DNA of 64,000 nt, taken from NCBI RefSeq assembly GCF_021223605.1, contig NZ_CP075175.1, positions 62,001 to 126,000 on the forward strand, in the 5' to 3' direction. Each line of letters opens with the position of its first letter. Position 1 is the first letter of the stretch. The stretch comes from Paenibacillus sp. 481 (GTDB lineage Bacteria; Bacillota; Bacilli; Paenibacillales; Paenibacillaceae). The notes under the pieces are model-generated. The model saw only the letters and a list, made by a program, of their open reading frames with translations, had not been told where the DNA came from and did not search any database. The position numbers and the translations under genes were made by a program. Shown here piece by piece: positions 9,264-17,033 of the stretch.

Positions 9264-9284
9264 CGTTTCGTCCTCCGTTATCGT

Positions 9285-9833
9285 TTAATTTGATGCAGCC
9301 GAGCGCGTTAAAGGTATAATCATATGAATGTCTTCCGGTTCCTTGGCGAACAATTCGGAGTCTACTTCCGGCGTTAACTGACTCCCACAAGCTCGATAAA
9401 AGTTAACAGCCGATTCCGTTTCCGTAGACGAGATGTATAAATACGCGGCTCCTCTGGAAAGCGCAGCATCACGTAAATGTCGAATGAGCTGTGCACCGAT
9501 TCCCTGTCTACGATACTGACGCGACACATACATTAAATCGACTTGGAGTTGATCTTGATTTCTGCCTCTCCATTTATGCCCGAGCACTCCGAAGCCAACA
9601 AGGCGATCCTCTACAAAAGCTCCGTACGCCAATCCCCCGGCTGCTATTTCATGCTGAAATCGATCTTGTATCTCTTGTAATTGCGTGTCGTCCCAATTTG
9701 GACATTCATTCCGTGCTTTGACTTCAACGACCGTATTACCTTGATTGACATAAATAAGATTGATAGATTCGGAGCGATCAATCTCGTTTAACTTTGTATA
9801 CTCGTCTAGTTGCATTTCCCTGATGTCGATCAT
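9285..9833 (-). CDS. GNAT-family N-acetyltransferase
   Basis: A GNAT enzyme of 182 residues. LMYVSRQYRRQGIGAQLI is the acetyl-CoA binding loop, and AVNFYRACGSQL is the C-terminal strand region. I chose the ATG at 9833 (MIDIREMQ) because AAGGAGG sits six bases upstream; an in-frame ATG eight codons earlier has no such site. It follows the putative lipoprotein gene by 25 bp and precedes a second GNAT gene. Substrate unknown. Confidence 0.85.
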   Translation of the reverse strand: MIDIREMQLDEYTKLNEIDRSESINLIYVNQGNTVVEVKARNECPNWDDTQLQEIQDRFQHEIAAGGLAYGAFVEDRLVGFGVLGHKWRGRNQDQLQVDLMYVSRQYRRQGIGAQLIRHLRDAALSRGAAYLYISSTETESAVNFYRACGSQLTPEVDSELFAKEPEDIHMIIPLTRSAASN

Positions 9834-9858
9834 ATTAGCCTCCTTATTGGTTGCCACT

Positions 9859-10296
9859 TCACTTTTTTGCTTTCAATTTAATTTCCAACACCTTCCTAAC
9901 ACCCTCTTCTTGCTCGTAAGTCACGGATAGTGTTCTACCTTCAAAAAAGTTTTTGTCATACATGCCGACTTTCTCCTCTGTACTACTCTTTTTCAACAAC
10001 ATAGAGTAAACGGCTGGACAAATATCCCCCTTTGAGATAGAGGCACTGGAAATAAGCGAACCGCAATCAAAAATCAAGTCTATACCTGTATTTGTTTTGT
10101 TCGTAAATGTGATTTTCGTCTTATACAGTAAGCTATTCTTTTCTTTTGTCGCATGGATACTCACTTTCAATGTGTCATCTTCTGCTAAGCCAGACATAAC
10201 ACTTGGAATTGGTGTTCCCTCCGTGTTCACACCCGGATTGCTGTATCCACTACACATAATCGCAAGCGCCAACACAATTGAAAAAAAAGAATTCAT
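9859..10296 (-). CDS. Putative secreted protein or lipoprotein
   Basis: About 145 residues, with a short hydrophobic N-terminus (SFFSIVLALAIMCSGYS) that resembles a signal peptide; the lipobox (AIMC) is imperfect. The middle part (KTKITFTNKTNTGIDLIFDC) looks like a beta-sandwich with two cysteines, vaguely like BsuPI-type domains. The ATG at 10296 follows GGGGGA. It is the first gene of the operon with the two GNAT genes. I do not assign a function. Confidence 0.55.
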   Translation of the reverse strand: MNSFFSIVLALAIMCSGYSNPGVNTEGTPIPSVMSGLAEDDTLKVSIHATKEKNSLLYKTKITFTNKTNTGIDLIFDCGSLISSASISKGDICPAVYSMLLKKSSTEEKVGMYDKNFFEGRTLSVTYEQEEGVRKVLEIKLKAKK

Positions 10297-10581
10297 TACC
10301 GGTTCCCCCACTTTCGTATCCAGACTGCCATCACCACATTTAATCCATATAATACCACATAATTAGGTGCAATCATATGATCGATAAGGGCGTTGGAATC
10401 CCTTACACATACGATCAATGTTTAGTCGTAGCCCCCCATGTTCCCGTGTTATGACGAGCAGCAGTTACATACAATATACGATGCAGAAAGATGTTTTGTT
10501 GAAAATGGAACTCAAATAAGCGCAACGGCACTTATGATATGGTTAATAACGACAATTTTATCTCAATTGGATGGTGAAATC

Positions 10582-12192
10582 ATGTTCAGCCAAGCCGATT
10601 ATGGCGCCAAATTTTTCGAATCCATCCTTCATCTGATTGATGTTGGGATTCATCTTGTAGATCAAGATGGAATTACGATATTTTACAATGACAAAATGGC
10701 CGAAATTGATCGGCTCGACCGCCAACACGTAATCGGTAAAAGTGTGTTCCATCTCTACCCTTCCCTGACAAGCGACACAAGTACGCTTGCACAAGTACTT
10801 GGCTCGGGACAGCTTATTCCTTCCCATATCCAAACTTATGTCACTTTAGCTGGCAAACGCATTACGACGATTAACAGTACCTATCCACTGTATGAGGAAG
10901 GGCACATTATTGGCGCACTTGAAGTCGCCAAAGATATTACGAGCATCACCCATCTCTATGATCAAATTTTAGATCTGAAGGACCAGCTTTATCGGCAATC
11001 AAGCGACGGTGAGTACAGTCCACATCGCTTGTACAACGAGCATAGTCAGCACCTTCAGCAAGGTTCTACCAGTCACAGAACGAACCGCCGACAGGTACGG
11101 CCATGGAATTCGGGTACCGCCAAGTATCATTTTAGTGATTTAATTGGACAAAGCCCGCTTTTCTTGGATGCGCTTTCTTTAGCAAAAAAGGCAGCTCGAT
11201 CCCATTCGCCTGTTTTTATTTGTGGGCCAACCGGAACAGGCAAAGAGCTGATTGCCCAGAGTATACACAATGCAGGCATCCGGCGAAATGAGCCGTTTAT
11301 TGCGCAAAATTGTGCGGCGGTTCCGGCGGAGTTAATGGAAGGACTCATGTTCGGCACAGTCCGCGGAGCGTTTACGGGAGCTATTGATCGCGCAGGCTTG
11401 TTCGAGCAGGCCGATGGCGGTACGCTGTTTTTGGATGAGCTGAACAGCCTTGATCCGATGTTGCAAGCGAAGCTGCTACGCGTGCTGCAAGATGGCTGCG
11501 TGCGTCGTGTCGGCGCTACGAAGGAACAGCAAGTCAACGTGCGCATTATTGCCGCGATGAACATGGAGCCGAAGGAAGCGCTGGAGCGGGGCATTTTGCG
11601 GCACGATCTGTATTTTCGGCTGCACGTCGTCAATGTGTGCCTGCCACCGTTGCGGCAGCGGGAAGCAGATATTCCGCTGCTGATCCAACATTTTATCGAC
11701 CAATTTAACGATAGCTTTGGTATGAAAATTACGAGCATTAGCGCTGACGCACTGCGCAGATTTAAGCACTATGACTGGCCTGGCAACATCCGTGAACTGC
11801 GCCATGCCGTCGAATCGGCTTACAATATGATGGAACTGGACGACGAATTCATCGAAGAGCATCATTTACCTGCTTACCTTAGACAGCGGATCGACTCACA
11901 CGCAGAGCACGTGCTCGAATCCTATTTGGGACAGTCAGCGCATATGCCACCCAACAACGCCCAAATGGCGACCTGTTCCACAACGCATGCATCTATTCCG
12001 TCCCCTACTTCTGAACCAGAGTCCGGTCCGCAAAAATTGACCGAGATGATTCGGGAAATGGAATACAACGCCATCATAAACGCTCTAGAACAGCAACAAT
12101 ATAATGTGAGCAACGCCGCTCAAGACTTAGGCATCACTCGACAATCTTTACAATACAAAATGAGTCGGTATGGAATTGTTAGAAAGCCATAA
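10582..12192 (+). CDS. Sigma-54-dependent activator, RocR/KamR-like
   Basis: An enhancer-binding protein of about 536 residues. It has a PAS sensor near residues 10-70 (FESILHLIDVGIHLVDQDG), a sigma-54 AAA+ domain with Walker A GPTGTGKE at about residue 214 and the sigma-54 contact loop GAFTGA at about 262, Walker B GGTLFLDELN, and a Fis-type HTH at the C-terminus (NVSNAAQDLGITRQSLQYKM). I chose ATG 10582, which has GGATGGTGA upstream and begins just before the PAS domain; a longer frame from 10438 has no ribosome site. Its likely targets are kamA and the yod/ablB genes, which carry sigma-54 promoters in this window. In Bacillus thuringiensis the kam locus is known to depend on sigma-54 and a similar activator. 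Confidence 0.92.
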   Translation: MFSQADYGAKFFESILHLIDVGIHLVDQDGITIFYNDKMAEIDRLDRQHVIGKSVFHLYPSLTSDTSTLAQVLGSGQLIPSHIQTYVTLAGKRITTINSTYPLYEEGHIIGALEVAKDITSITHLYDQILDLKDQLYRQSSDGEYSPHRLYNEHSQHLQQGSTSHRTNRRQVRPWNSGTAKYHFSDLIGQSPLFLDALSLAKKAARSHSPVFICGPTGTGKELIAQSIHNAGIRRNEPFIAQNCAAVPAELMEGLMFGTVRGAFTGAIDRAGLFEQADGGTLFLDELNSLDPMLQAKLLRVLQDGCVRRVGATKEQQVNVRIIAAMNMEPKEALERGILRHDLYFRLHVVNVCLPPLRQREADIPLLIQHFIDQFNDSFGMKITSISADALRRFKHYDWPGNIRELRHAVESAYNMMELDDEFIEEHHLPAYLRQRIDSHAEHVLESYLGQSAHMPPNNAQMATCSTTHASIPSPTSEPESGPQKLTEMIREMEYNAIINALEQQQYNVSNAAQDLGITRQSLQYKMSRYGIVRKP

Positions 12193-12311
12193 CCATCGCA
12201 CGGCAAACTAATTAGAGCCTTGGAGCCTTACACGTCTCGTGTGAATTTCGTGAGATTCATGAATTTGTGAGTTTCGTGAGATGCATACGAATCAGGTCTA
12301 AGGCTCTTCAT

Positions 12312-12341
12312 TTGACAACTGCCATGATTTAATCATAAAAT
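12312..12341 (+). promoter_or_regulatory. Promoter of the TetR-SMR operon
   Basis: TTGACA (12312-12317) and TAAAAT (12336-12341) are separated by 18 bp, upstream of the TetR gene and just before a palindromic operator. Confidence 0.55.
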
Positions 12342-12358
12342 ACTACTGCAACTAAAAA

Positions 12359-12372
12359 ACCGTCCAGACGGT
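12359..12372 (+). promoter_or_regulatory. Palindromic operator of the TetR regulator
   Basis: ACCGTC-CA-GACGGT is a perfect inverted repeat between the promoter and the TetR start codon. The place and form fit autorepression of the TetR-SMR-SMR operon. Confidence 0.65.
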
Positions 12373-12392
12373 ATTTTTTTGAGGTGGAAGTG

Positions 12393-12932
12393 ATGTCTGC
12401 AAAAGCAGAAAAAACGAACAACCAAATTTTAAAGGCGGCCGTCAACACCATTCTCAACGATGGCATTAACGCCCTCACATTGGAAGCTGTTGCGAAGAAA
12501 GCCGGTGTTAGCAAGGGTGGCCTGCTCTATCATTTTCCGAATAAGGAATCGCTGATTAAAAGCATGGTGACGCATATCTTGAACGAGTTTATGCATTCCT
12601 TTCAGACAATTGCCGCGCAAGATCCCGTTGAAAAAGGAAAATGGTGCCGTGCGTATATTCAAGCATCGAAATTGGACTTAACGAATCAATCAGGCGTGTA
12701 TGCGGGTATGTTAGCCGCTTCGGCCCATAATCCGTCTTGGCTCACGATTTTCGATGATAGTCTGCTCCAGATACGGCAAACTATGGAGCAGGATGGAATC
12801 GATCCTGTATCAGCCGCGATAATCACTACAACGATTGACGGCTTATACTACGCGGAAATGGTCCATTTAACACCGATATCGTCACAGATGCGAGAGCACA
12901 TTTTTCAACGGCTCATGGAAATGACAGCCTAA
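12393..12932 (+). CDS. TetR-family repressor of SMR efflux pair
   Basis: A 179-residue TetR protein. The N-terminal HTH is clear (TLEAVAKKAGVSKGGLLYHF, then PNKESLIKSMV); the rest is the helical ligand-binding part. The ATG at 12393 has GAGGTGG upstream. It is followed after 17 bp by two small multidrug resistance genes, the same arrangement as yvdT-yvdS-yvdR in Bacillus subtilis as I recall it. It most likely represses itself and the transporter genes through the palindrome at 12359, and is released by a toxic cation or similar effector. Confidence 0.9.
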   Translation: MSAKAEKTNNQILKAAVNTILNDGINALTLEAVAKKAGVSKGGLLYHFPNKESLIKSMVTHILNEFMHSFQTIAAQDPVEKGKWCRAYIQASKLDLTNQSGVYAGMLAASAHNPSWLTIFDDSLLQIRQTMEQDGIDPVSAAIITTTIDGLYYAEMVHLTPISSQMREHIFQRLMEMTA

Positions 12933-12949
12933 GAGAACAGGAGAACAAC

Positions 12950-13279
12950 ATGTACACCTTTTTGTTTTTAGCCATTGCTATTGTAAGTGAAGTTATAGCT
13001 AGTACCTTTTTAAAAGTATCGAACGGATTTTCCAAATGGCTCCCCTCATTAGGGGTCGTTATCGGATACGGGGTCGCTTTTTACACCTTATCGCTCGCGC
13101 TGCAAGAGCTGCCTTTAAGTTTAGCATACGCGATCTGGGCAGGCGTGGGAACTGCACTAACGGCTGTTATCGGGATTGTCATATGGAAAGAACATTCCAA
13201 TCTGAAAACATTTCTCGGCCTCGCCTTGATCATCGGTGGCACAGTCGTCTTAAATTTTGCAAATGGTGGTGCTCATTAA
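12950..13279 (+). CDS. SMR-type multidrug efflux subunit 1
   Basis: A 109-residue membrane protein with four hydrophobic helices. The essential membrane-embedded Glu of SMR pumps is present (AIAIVSEVIASTFLK), as is the conserved loop LSLAYAIWAGVGTA. SMR proteins exchange protons for quaternary cations or guanidinium-type compounds across the cytoplasmic membrane. It overlaps the next SMR gene by a few bases, so the two probably form a heterodimer. Confidence 0.92.
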   Translation: MYTFLFLAIAIVSEVIASTFLKVSNGFSKWLPSLGVVIGYGVAFYTLSLALQELPLSLAYAIWAGVGTALTAVIGIVIWKEHSNLKTFLGLALIIGGTVVLNFANGGAH

Positions 13280-13638
13280 TGAAAGGTTATTGGTATTTAT
13301 CAGGCGCAATTGCCTTTGAATTACTTGGCAGCTCGATGCTCAAATTGTCTGATGGGTTTACGCATCTGCTTCCTTCTATAGGCGTACTTATCGGATTTGG
13401 TACTACTTTTTATTTGTTGTCGCTATGCATGCGAACCATTCCACTCAGCTTGGCGTACGCGATCTGGGCAGGTGTAGGAACTGCGTTAACCGCCCTTATT
13501 GGTATTTTTATATGGGGAGAACCATTTAGTATGATGACTTTGCTAGGTTTAGTGCTTATCATCGGTGGCGTCACGCTGTTGAACGCCTCAACTTCAAATC
13601 GCACCTCCTCTGACCAAGAACAAGCACAATCCGCTTGA
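13279..13638 (+). CDS. SMR-type multidrug efflux subunit 2
   Basis: A 119-residue partner of the preceding SMR protein, with four helices, the key Glu in IAFELLGSSMLK, and again the motif LSLAYAIWAGVGTA. The ATG overlaps the stop of the first gene (TAATG), a sign of translational coupling. A longer frame beginning at 13036 is the out-of-frame read-in through gene 1 and is not the real start. Paired SMR genes usually need both subunits with opposite orientation in the membrane. Confidence 0.92.
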   Translation: MKGYWYLSGAIAFELLGSSMLKLSDGFTHLLPSIGVLIGFGTTFYLLSLCMRTIPLSLAYAIWAGVGTALTALIGIFIWGEPFSMMTLLGLVLIIGGVTLLNASTSNRTSSDQEQAQSA

Positions 13639-13690
13639 GGTCGCGGACTGACGATCCGCTATGTGGGCTGATGTAGCCGATGAATCTGGA

Positions 13691-13733
13691 GGACAGGGAG
13701 TCCGTTATTGGCTTAATAGCGGATTCCCTGTCC
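13691..13733 (+). terminator. Long hairpin after the SMR operon
   Basis: GGACAGGGAGTCCGTTAT pairs with AATAGCGGATTCCCTGTCC with few mismatches. There is no strong T-run, but its position right after the SMR pair suggests transcription stops or is stabilised here. Confidence 0.5.
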
Positions 13734-13844
13734 ATAATGGTTGCGTTGCAGACAAGGGATTACGTATTTGGGTTTGACCTAATCCTTTTCAGCTTATGCC
13801 TCACTATGAAGCCTTCTCTTCCAAAGAACGATGCCTTGAAGCCC

Positions 13845-13858
13845 GCCAAATTTTTGGC
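13845..13858 (+). promoter_or_regulatory. Candidate activator site (UAS) upstream of kamA
   Basis: GCCAAA-TT-TTTGGC is a perfect inverted repeat 163 bp upstream of the kamA -24/-12 promoter. The 14 bases AAATTTTTGGCACT (13848-13861) recur exactly at 36802-36815 between the divergent ablB and yodT promoters. Distance and symmetry fit a binding site for the sigma-54 activator. The rest of the 380-bp gap 13639-14020 holds only a hairpin. Confidence 0.55.
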
Positions 13859-14020
13859 ACTAACTCCACCACTTTACCCAACCTCACAGCTACTTGCATT
13901 TAGCTTGGTTCATTAAACTACTTACCTACGCATCAATAACCTTCCTTTTTCATCATCATGCTCATCAAGTGTTGTCGTGTCGCTTCATCTGCTCAACCAC
14001 TCCTTAACGTCTCCCCTAGT

Positions 14021-14036
14021 TGGCATTGTTTTTGCT
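14021..14036 (+). promoter_or_regulatory. Sigma-54 (-24/-12) promoter of kamA
   Basis: TGGCAT-N5-TTGCT matches the sigma-54 consensus, with exactly ten bases between the GG and GC pairs. Transcription would begin near 14047, about 30 bp before the kamA ATG. Confidence 0.8.
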
Positions 14037-14077
14037 TCCTTATATGGTGTAAACGATCCATGATGGAGGTGCGGAAG

Positions 14078-15502
14078 ATGAATACATTTACGAAGCATGA
14101 GCATACGGAGTATCCCAATGTCCCCTTAAGCAGCAAACGGCATTGGAAAGAGGTTCCGCTGTGGAAAGATGTCACGGATGAACAGTGGAATGATTGGGTA
14201 TGGCAACTGACGAATACAATTCGCACGCTAGATGAGTTGAAGCAAGTCGTCAACTTGACACCTGATGAAGAGGAAGGCGTGCGAATTTCAACCCAGACGA
14301 TTCCGTTAAACATTACACCGTACTATGCTTGGCTCATGAATCCAGACGATGACCGCTGCCCCATTCGAATGCAGTCTGTTCCATTATCGGCGGAGCTGAC
14401 AAAGACCAAGTACGATCTAGAAGACCCTTTACACGAAGATGAAGATTCGCCAACGCCTGGTCTCACCCACCGCTATCCGGATCGGGTCCTGTTTCTTGTC
14501 ACGAATCAATGCTCGATGTATTGCCGTTACTGTACGCGCCGCCGCTTTTCCGGCCAGGTTGGCATGGGGGTACCTAAAAAACAGCTCGATGATGCAATCG
14601 CTTACATTCGTGATACGCCCGAGGTTCGTGACGTGCTGCTGTCTGGCGGTGACGGCCTGCTCATTAACGACACCATTTTGGAATACATTTTAAAAAATTT
14701 ACGCGACATTCCGCACGTCGAAATTATTCGTATCGGCACACGCGCCCCCGTGGTGTTTCCACAGCGGATTACGGAGCAATTGTGCACGATTTTAAAAAAA
14801 TATCACCCCGTCTGGTTGAATACGCACTTTAACCATTCGTTAGAAATTACGGAGGAGGCAAAAAAAGCTTGTGACATGTTGTCAGATGCGGGTGTGCCTT
14901 TAGGCAACCAGTCTGTTATTTTGGCGGGGATTAACGATAGCACCCAAATTATGAAGCGGCTCATGTACGATTTGGTCAAAATTCGTGTGCGTCCGTACTA
15001 CATTTATCAATGCGATTTATCTGAAGGAATCGGCCATTTTCGTGTTCCTGTCTCTAAAGGGCTCGAAATTATCGAGTCGCTGCGGGGACATATTTCGGGC
15101 TATGCGGTGCCAACATTTGTCGTCGACGCTCCTGGCGGTGGCGGTAAAATTTCGCTCCAGCCGAACTATGTCATTTCGCATAGCGCGGACAAAGTCATTT
15201 TGCGCAATTATGAAGGCGTTATCGTCGGCTATCCGGAGCCCCAGAACTATGTTCCCGGCAGAGCAGATGAATATTTCAACGACATTTACGGAATTACTGA
15301 ACACGCCGAACATACCGGCATTATCGCGTTGATGAAAGATGAAAGATTCAATCTTGTGCCCGAAAACTTGCGCCGCATTGGCAAAAGGCAAACGTATGAA
15401 TCATCGCAAGCACATGCTACATTGAAGGATCGCCGCCCTAAACGGGACGAAATGAAACAGAAGCTGATGCAAGCCAAGCAGAATAAAGAAAATAAAAGTT
15501 GA
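14078..15502 (+). CDS. kamA: L-lysine 2,3-aminomutase
   Basis: A radical SAM enzyme of 474 residues that turns L-lysine into beta-lysine using SAM, a 4Fe-4S cluster and PLP. The cluster-binding cysteines are at about residues 145-152 (CSMYCRYC), followed by TRRRFSG. The glycine-rich VVDAPGGGGKI near the PLP lysine is also present. I chose ATG 14078, which has GGAGGT eight bases upstream and lies downstream of the -24/-12 promoter; a longer frame from 13958 would place that promoter inside the gene. The partner acetyltransferase ablB and the yod genes are 22 kb away but share the promoter type and UAS. Confidence 0.95.
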   Translation: MNTFTKHEHTEYPNVPLSSKRHWKEVPLWKDVTDEQWNDWVWQLTNTIRTLDELKQVVNLTPDEEEGVRISTQTIPLNITPYYAWLMNPDDDRCPIRMQSVPLSAELTKTKYDLEDPLHEDEDSPTPGLTHRYPDRVLFLVTNQCSMYCRYCTRRRFSGQVGMGVPKKQLDDAIAYIRDTPEVRDVLLSGGDGLLINDTILEYILKNLRDIPHVEIIRIGTRAPVVFPQRITEQLCTILKKYHPVWLNTHFNHSLEITEEAKKACDMLSDAGVPLGNQSVILAGINDSTQIMKRLMYDLVKIRVRPYYIYQCDLSEGIGHFRVPVSKGLEIIESLRGHISGYAVPTFVVDAPGGGGKISLQPNYVISHSADKVILRNYEGVIVGYPEPQNYVPGRADEYFNDIYGITEHAEHTGIIALMKDERFNLVPENLRRIGKRQTYESSQAHATLKDRRPKRDEMKQKLMQAKQNKENKS

Positions 15503-15574
15503 ACTCGTTCGAGTGACGATTGAATGGCGCCTACTAGTGAATGTCTGACACGGAAATGAACAAAGTTCATCATG

Positions 15575-15643
15575 TAAAAGAGAAGGTACAGCGCACAACA
15601 CCTTAATACCACAAGCTGGTGTATGTCTGTACCTTCTTTTATA
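15575..15643. terminator. Bidirectional terminator between kamA and lanC
   Basis: GTAAAAGAGAAGGTACAG pairs with CTGTACCTTCTTTTATAC around a long loop that itself contains a small hairpin. The two flanking genes converge here. Confidence 0.8.
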
Positions 15644-15650
15644 CCGTAAG

Positions 15651-17033
15651 CTATTGAATCAATAACACAAGATCCCAGTCTGGACTTTCGTCTCCGATTA
15701 AAGATGCTAATACAACTGCTACCCCAGCCGTCCCCGTTAAAAATCCAGCCTCATCTACTTCTTGCAATTTTCCATCAATAAAATTATGGTCATAGTAGCC
15801 GAACAATGATTCCGGAACATACATATCCAATACTTTCCTAGTCAAATCATCACGCATTTTACCAAGACTCTCATGCCCTGTATCCGAATACATGCGCTGA
15901 ATAAGATGCAATAGTCCGCTCACACCGTGGCATAAGGTCGCTGACGTCAATCCGCCATTCGTCTCTATTCGCTTCTCAATCCCAAGATACGCATTTAAGC
16001 CTAGCGAAACCCATTCTTCATTTTGTACAGCTTTCCCAGCTAGCCAAATTGATCTTGCTATTCCTGGTACACCGTAGCACCATGAGTCCCTATGATCATT
16101 TGTACTGTTAGACTGCAATTCATTTTGCATGAATTCCTCAAAAGTTACTCGTCCAGGCCAAACGGCACCCCTCTCGCTATTCACCTGCCACTTACATACC
16201 CAATCCGCCAATTTTGAAATATTGGAAACCAGTAAATCATCTGTTACACCGTGCAACGCAGATAGACTTAAAAAAGATAAAGGTCCTGTAATTCCGTGAG
16301 ACAGGCCTAAGTTAAAGTTCCCGTTCGGATACTGCTTCTTCTCCCGATCTTGAAATTGATACTGTGCCTCGATATGCCATCTAGGCATATTGGATCCATT
16401 TAGATCCTTATCTCCACACAGAACATGGAATAAATCTATCATTTGATCCAATACCAATTTCATTTGTGGTCGTTCTGGGAATAACATAGCAACTCGTCCC
16501 ATTCCTGCAAATCCTTCAATCGTGTCATATTGACTCATTTGCACGCGACCAGCTTCCCATTCTTGCTTACACATTTGAATATTTTGCAGCATTAATTGTT
16601 CAAACCATTCTGCAATCGCATTCACCATTCCCTGATACCGTGTTCCACCCCGTGATAAAGCCCGAATGCTTACTAAAATGCCAGCTAATCCGCTATAAAG
16701 CGATAACCGATTAACTCCATCCTGTTCAAGAACCTGTTGAACTTGCTGTAAATATTGATGGCCAACTAAATCCCATTCTTCGTCTGGAAACAATTGATCC
16801 AGCTGTGCAAGAAGTAAACAAATACCTGTAAAACCACTCCCAATGGTTTCATCCGACCACCTGTCAATTTTAATTCCATCTACTTCTTGCTTGGGAACTT
16901 GCTTCATTAACGAGCGAACTTTTTCAGGATCCTTATACCTGACTTTAATTTCGTTTAATACCTGCAATGCTCTAGCTTTTAGTTCTCCCTCTAAAGGGAG
17001 CCAGTTTGCTGCTGCCGTTTTTACCGTTGTCAT
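15651..17033 (-). CDS. lanC: Lanthionine cyclase LanC
   Basis: A 460-residue LanC-type cyclase that joins cysteine thiols to dehydrated Ser/Thr in the precursor peptide. The zinc ligands are visible: Cys in SWCYGVPGI (about residue 305) and Cys-His in LCHGVSGLLHL (about 356). The conserved His is seen in LGLSHGITGPLSF. The seven-fold barrel repeats (GLAGIL, GFAGMG, GTAGVAVVLA) are recognisable. The ATG overlaps the stop of lanT (ATGA), so it is the last gene of the operon. Confidence 0.95.
   Translation of the reverse strand: MTTVKTAAANWLPLEGELKARALQVLNEIKVRYKDPEKVRSLMKQVPKQEVDGIKIDRWSDETIGSGFTGICLLLAQLDQLFPDEEWDLVGHQYLQQVQQVLEQDGVNRLSLYSGLAGILVSIRALSRGGTRYQGMVNAIAEWFEQLMLQNIQMCKQEWEAGRVQMSQYDTIEGFAGMGRVAMLFPERPQMKLVLDQMIDLFHVLCGDKDLNGSNMPRWHIEAQYQFQDREKKQYPNGNFNLGLSHGITGPLSFLSLSALHGVTDDLLVSNISKLADWVCKWQVNSERGAVWPGRVTFEEFMQNELQSNSTNDHRDSWCYGVPGIARSIWLAGKAVQNEEWVSLGLNAYLGIEKRIETNGGLTSATLCHGVSGLLHLIQRMYSDTGHESLGKMRDDLTRKVLDMYVPESLFGYYDHNFIDGKLQEVDEAGFLTGTAGVAVVLASLIGDESPDWDLVLLIQ

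Noticed and set aside
10438..10581. Longer N-terminus of the sigma-54 activator
   Set aside because: No ribosome site before 10438 and no domain-like sequence in the extra 48 codons; the start at 10582 just precedes the PAS domain.
11127..11865. Minus-strand ORFs opposite the activator gene
   Set aside because: They are shadows of the AAA+ domain on the plus strand, with no ribosome sites and unnatural composition.
13036..13638. 200-codon ORF covering both SMR genes
   Set aside because: The first 80 codons read the first SMR gene out of frame; the real second SMR gene starts at 13279.
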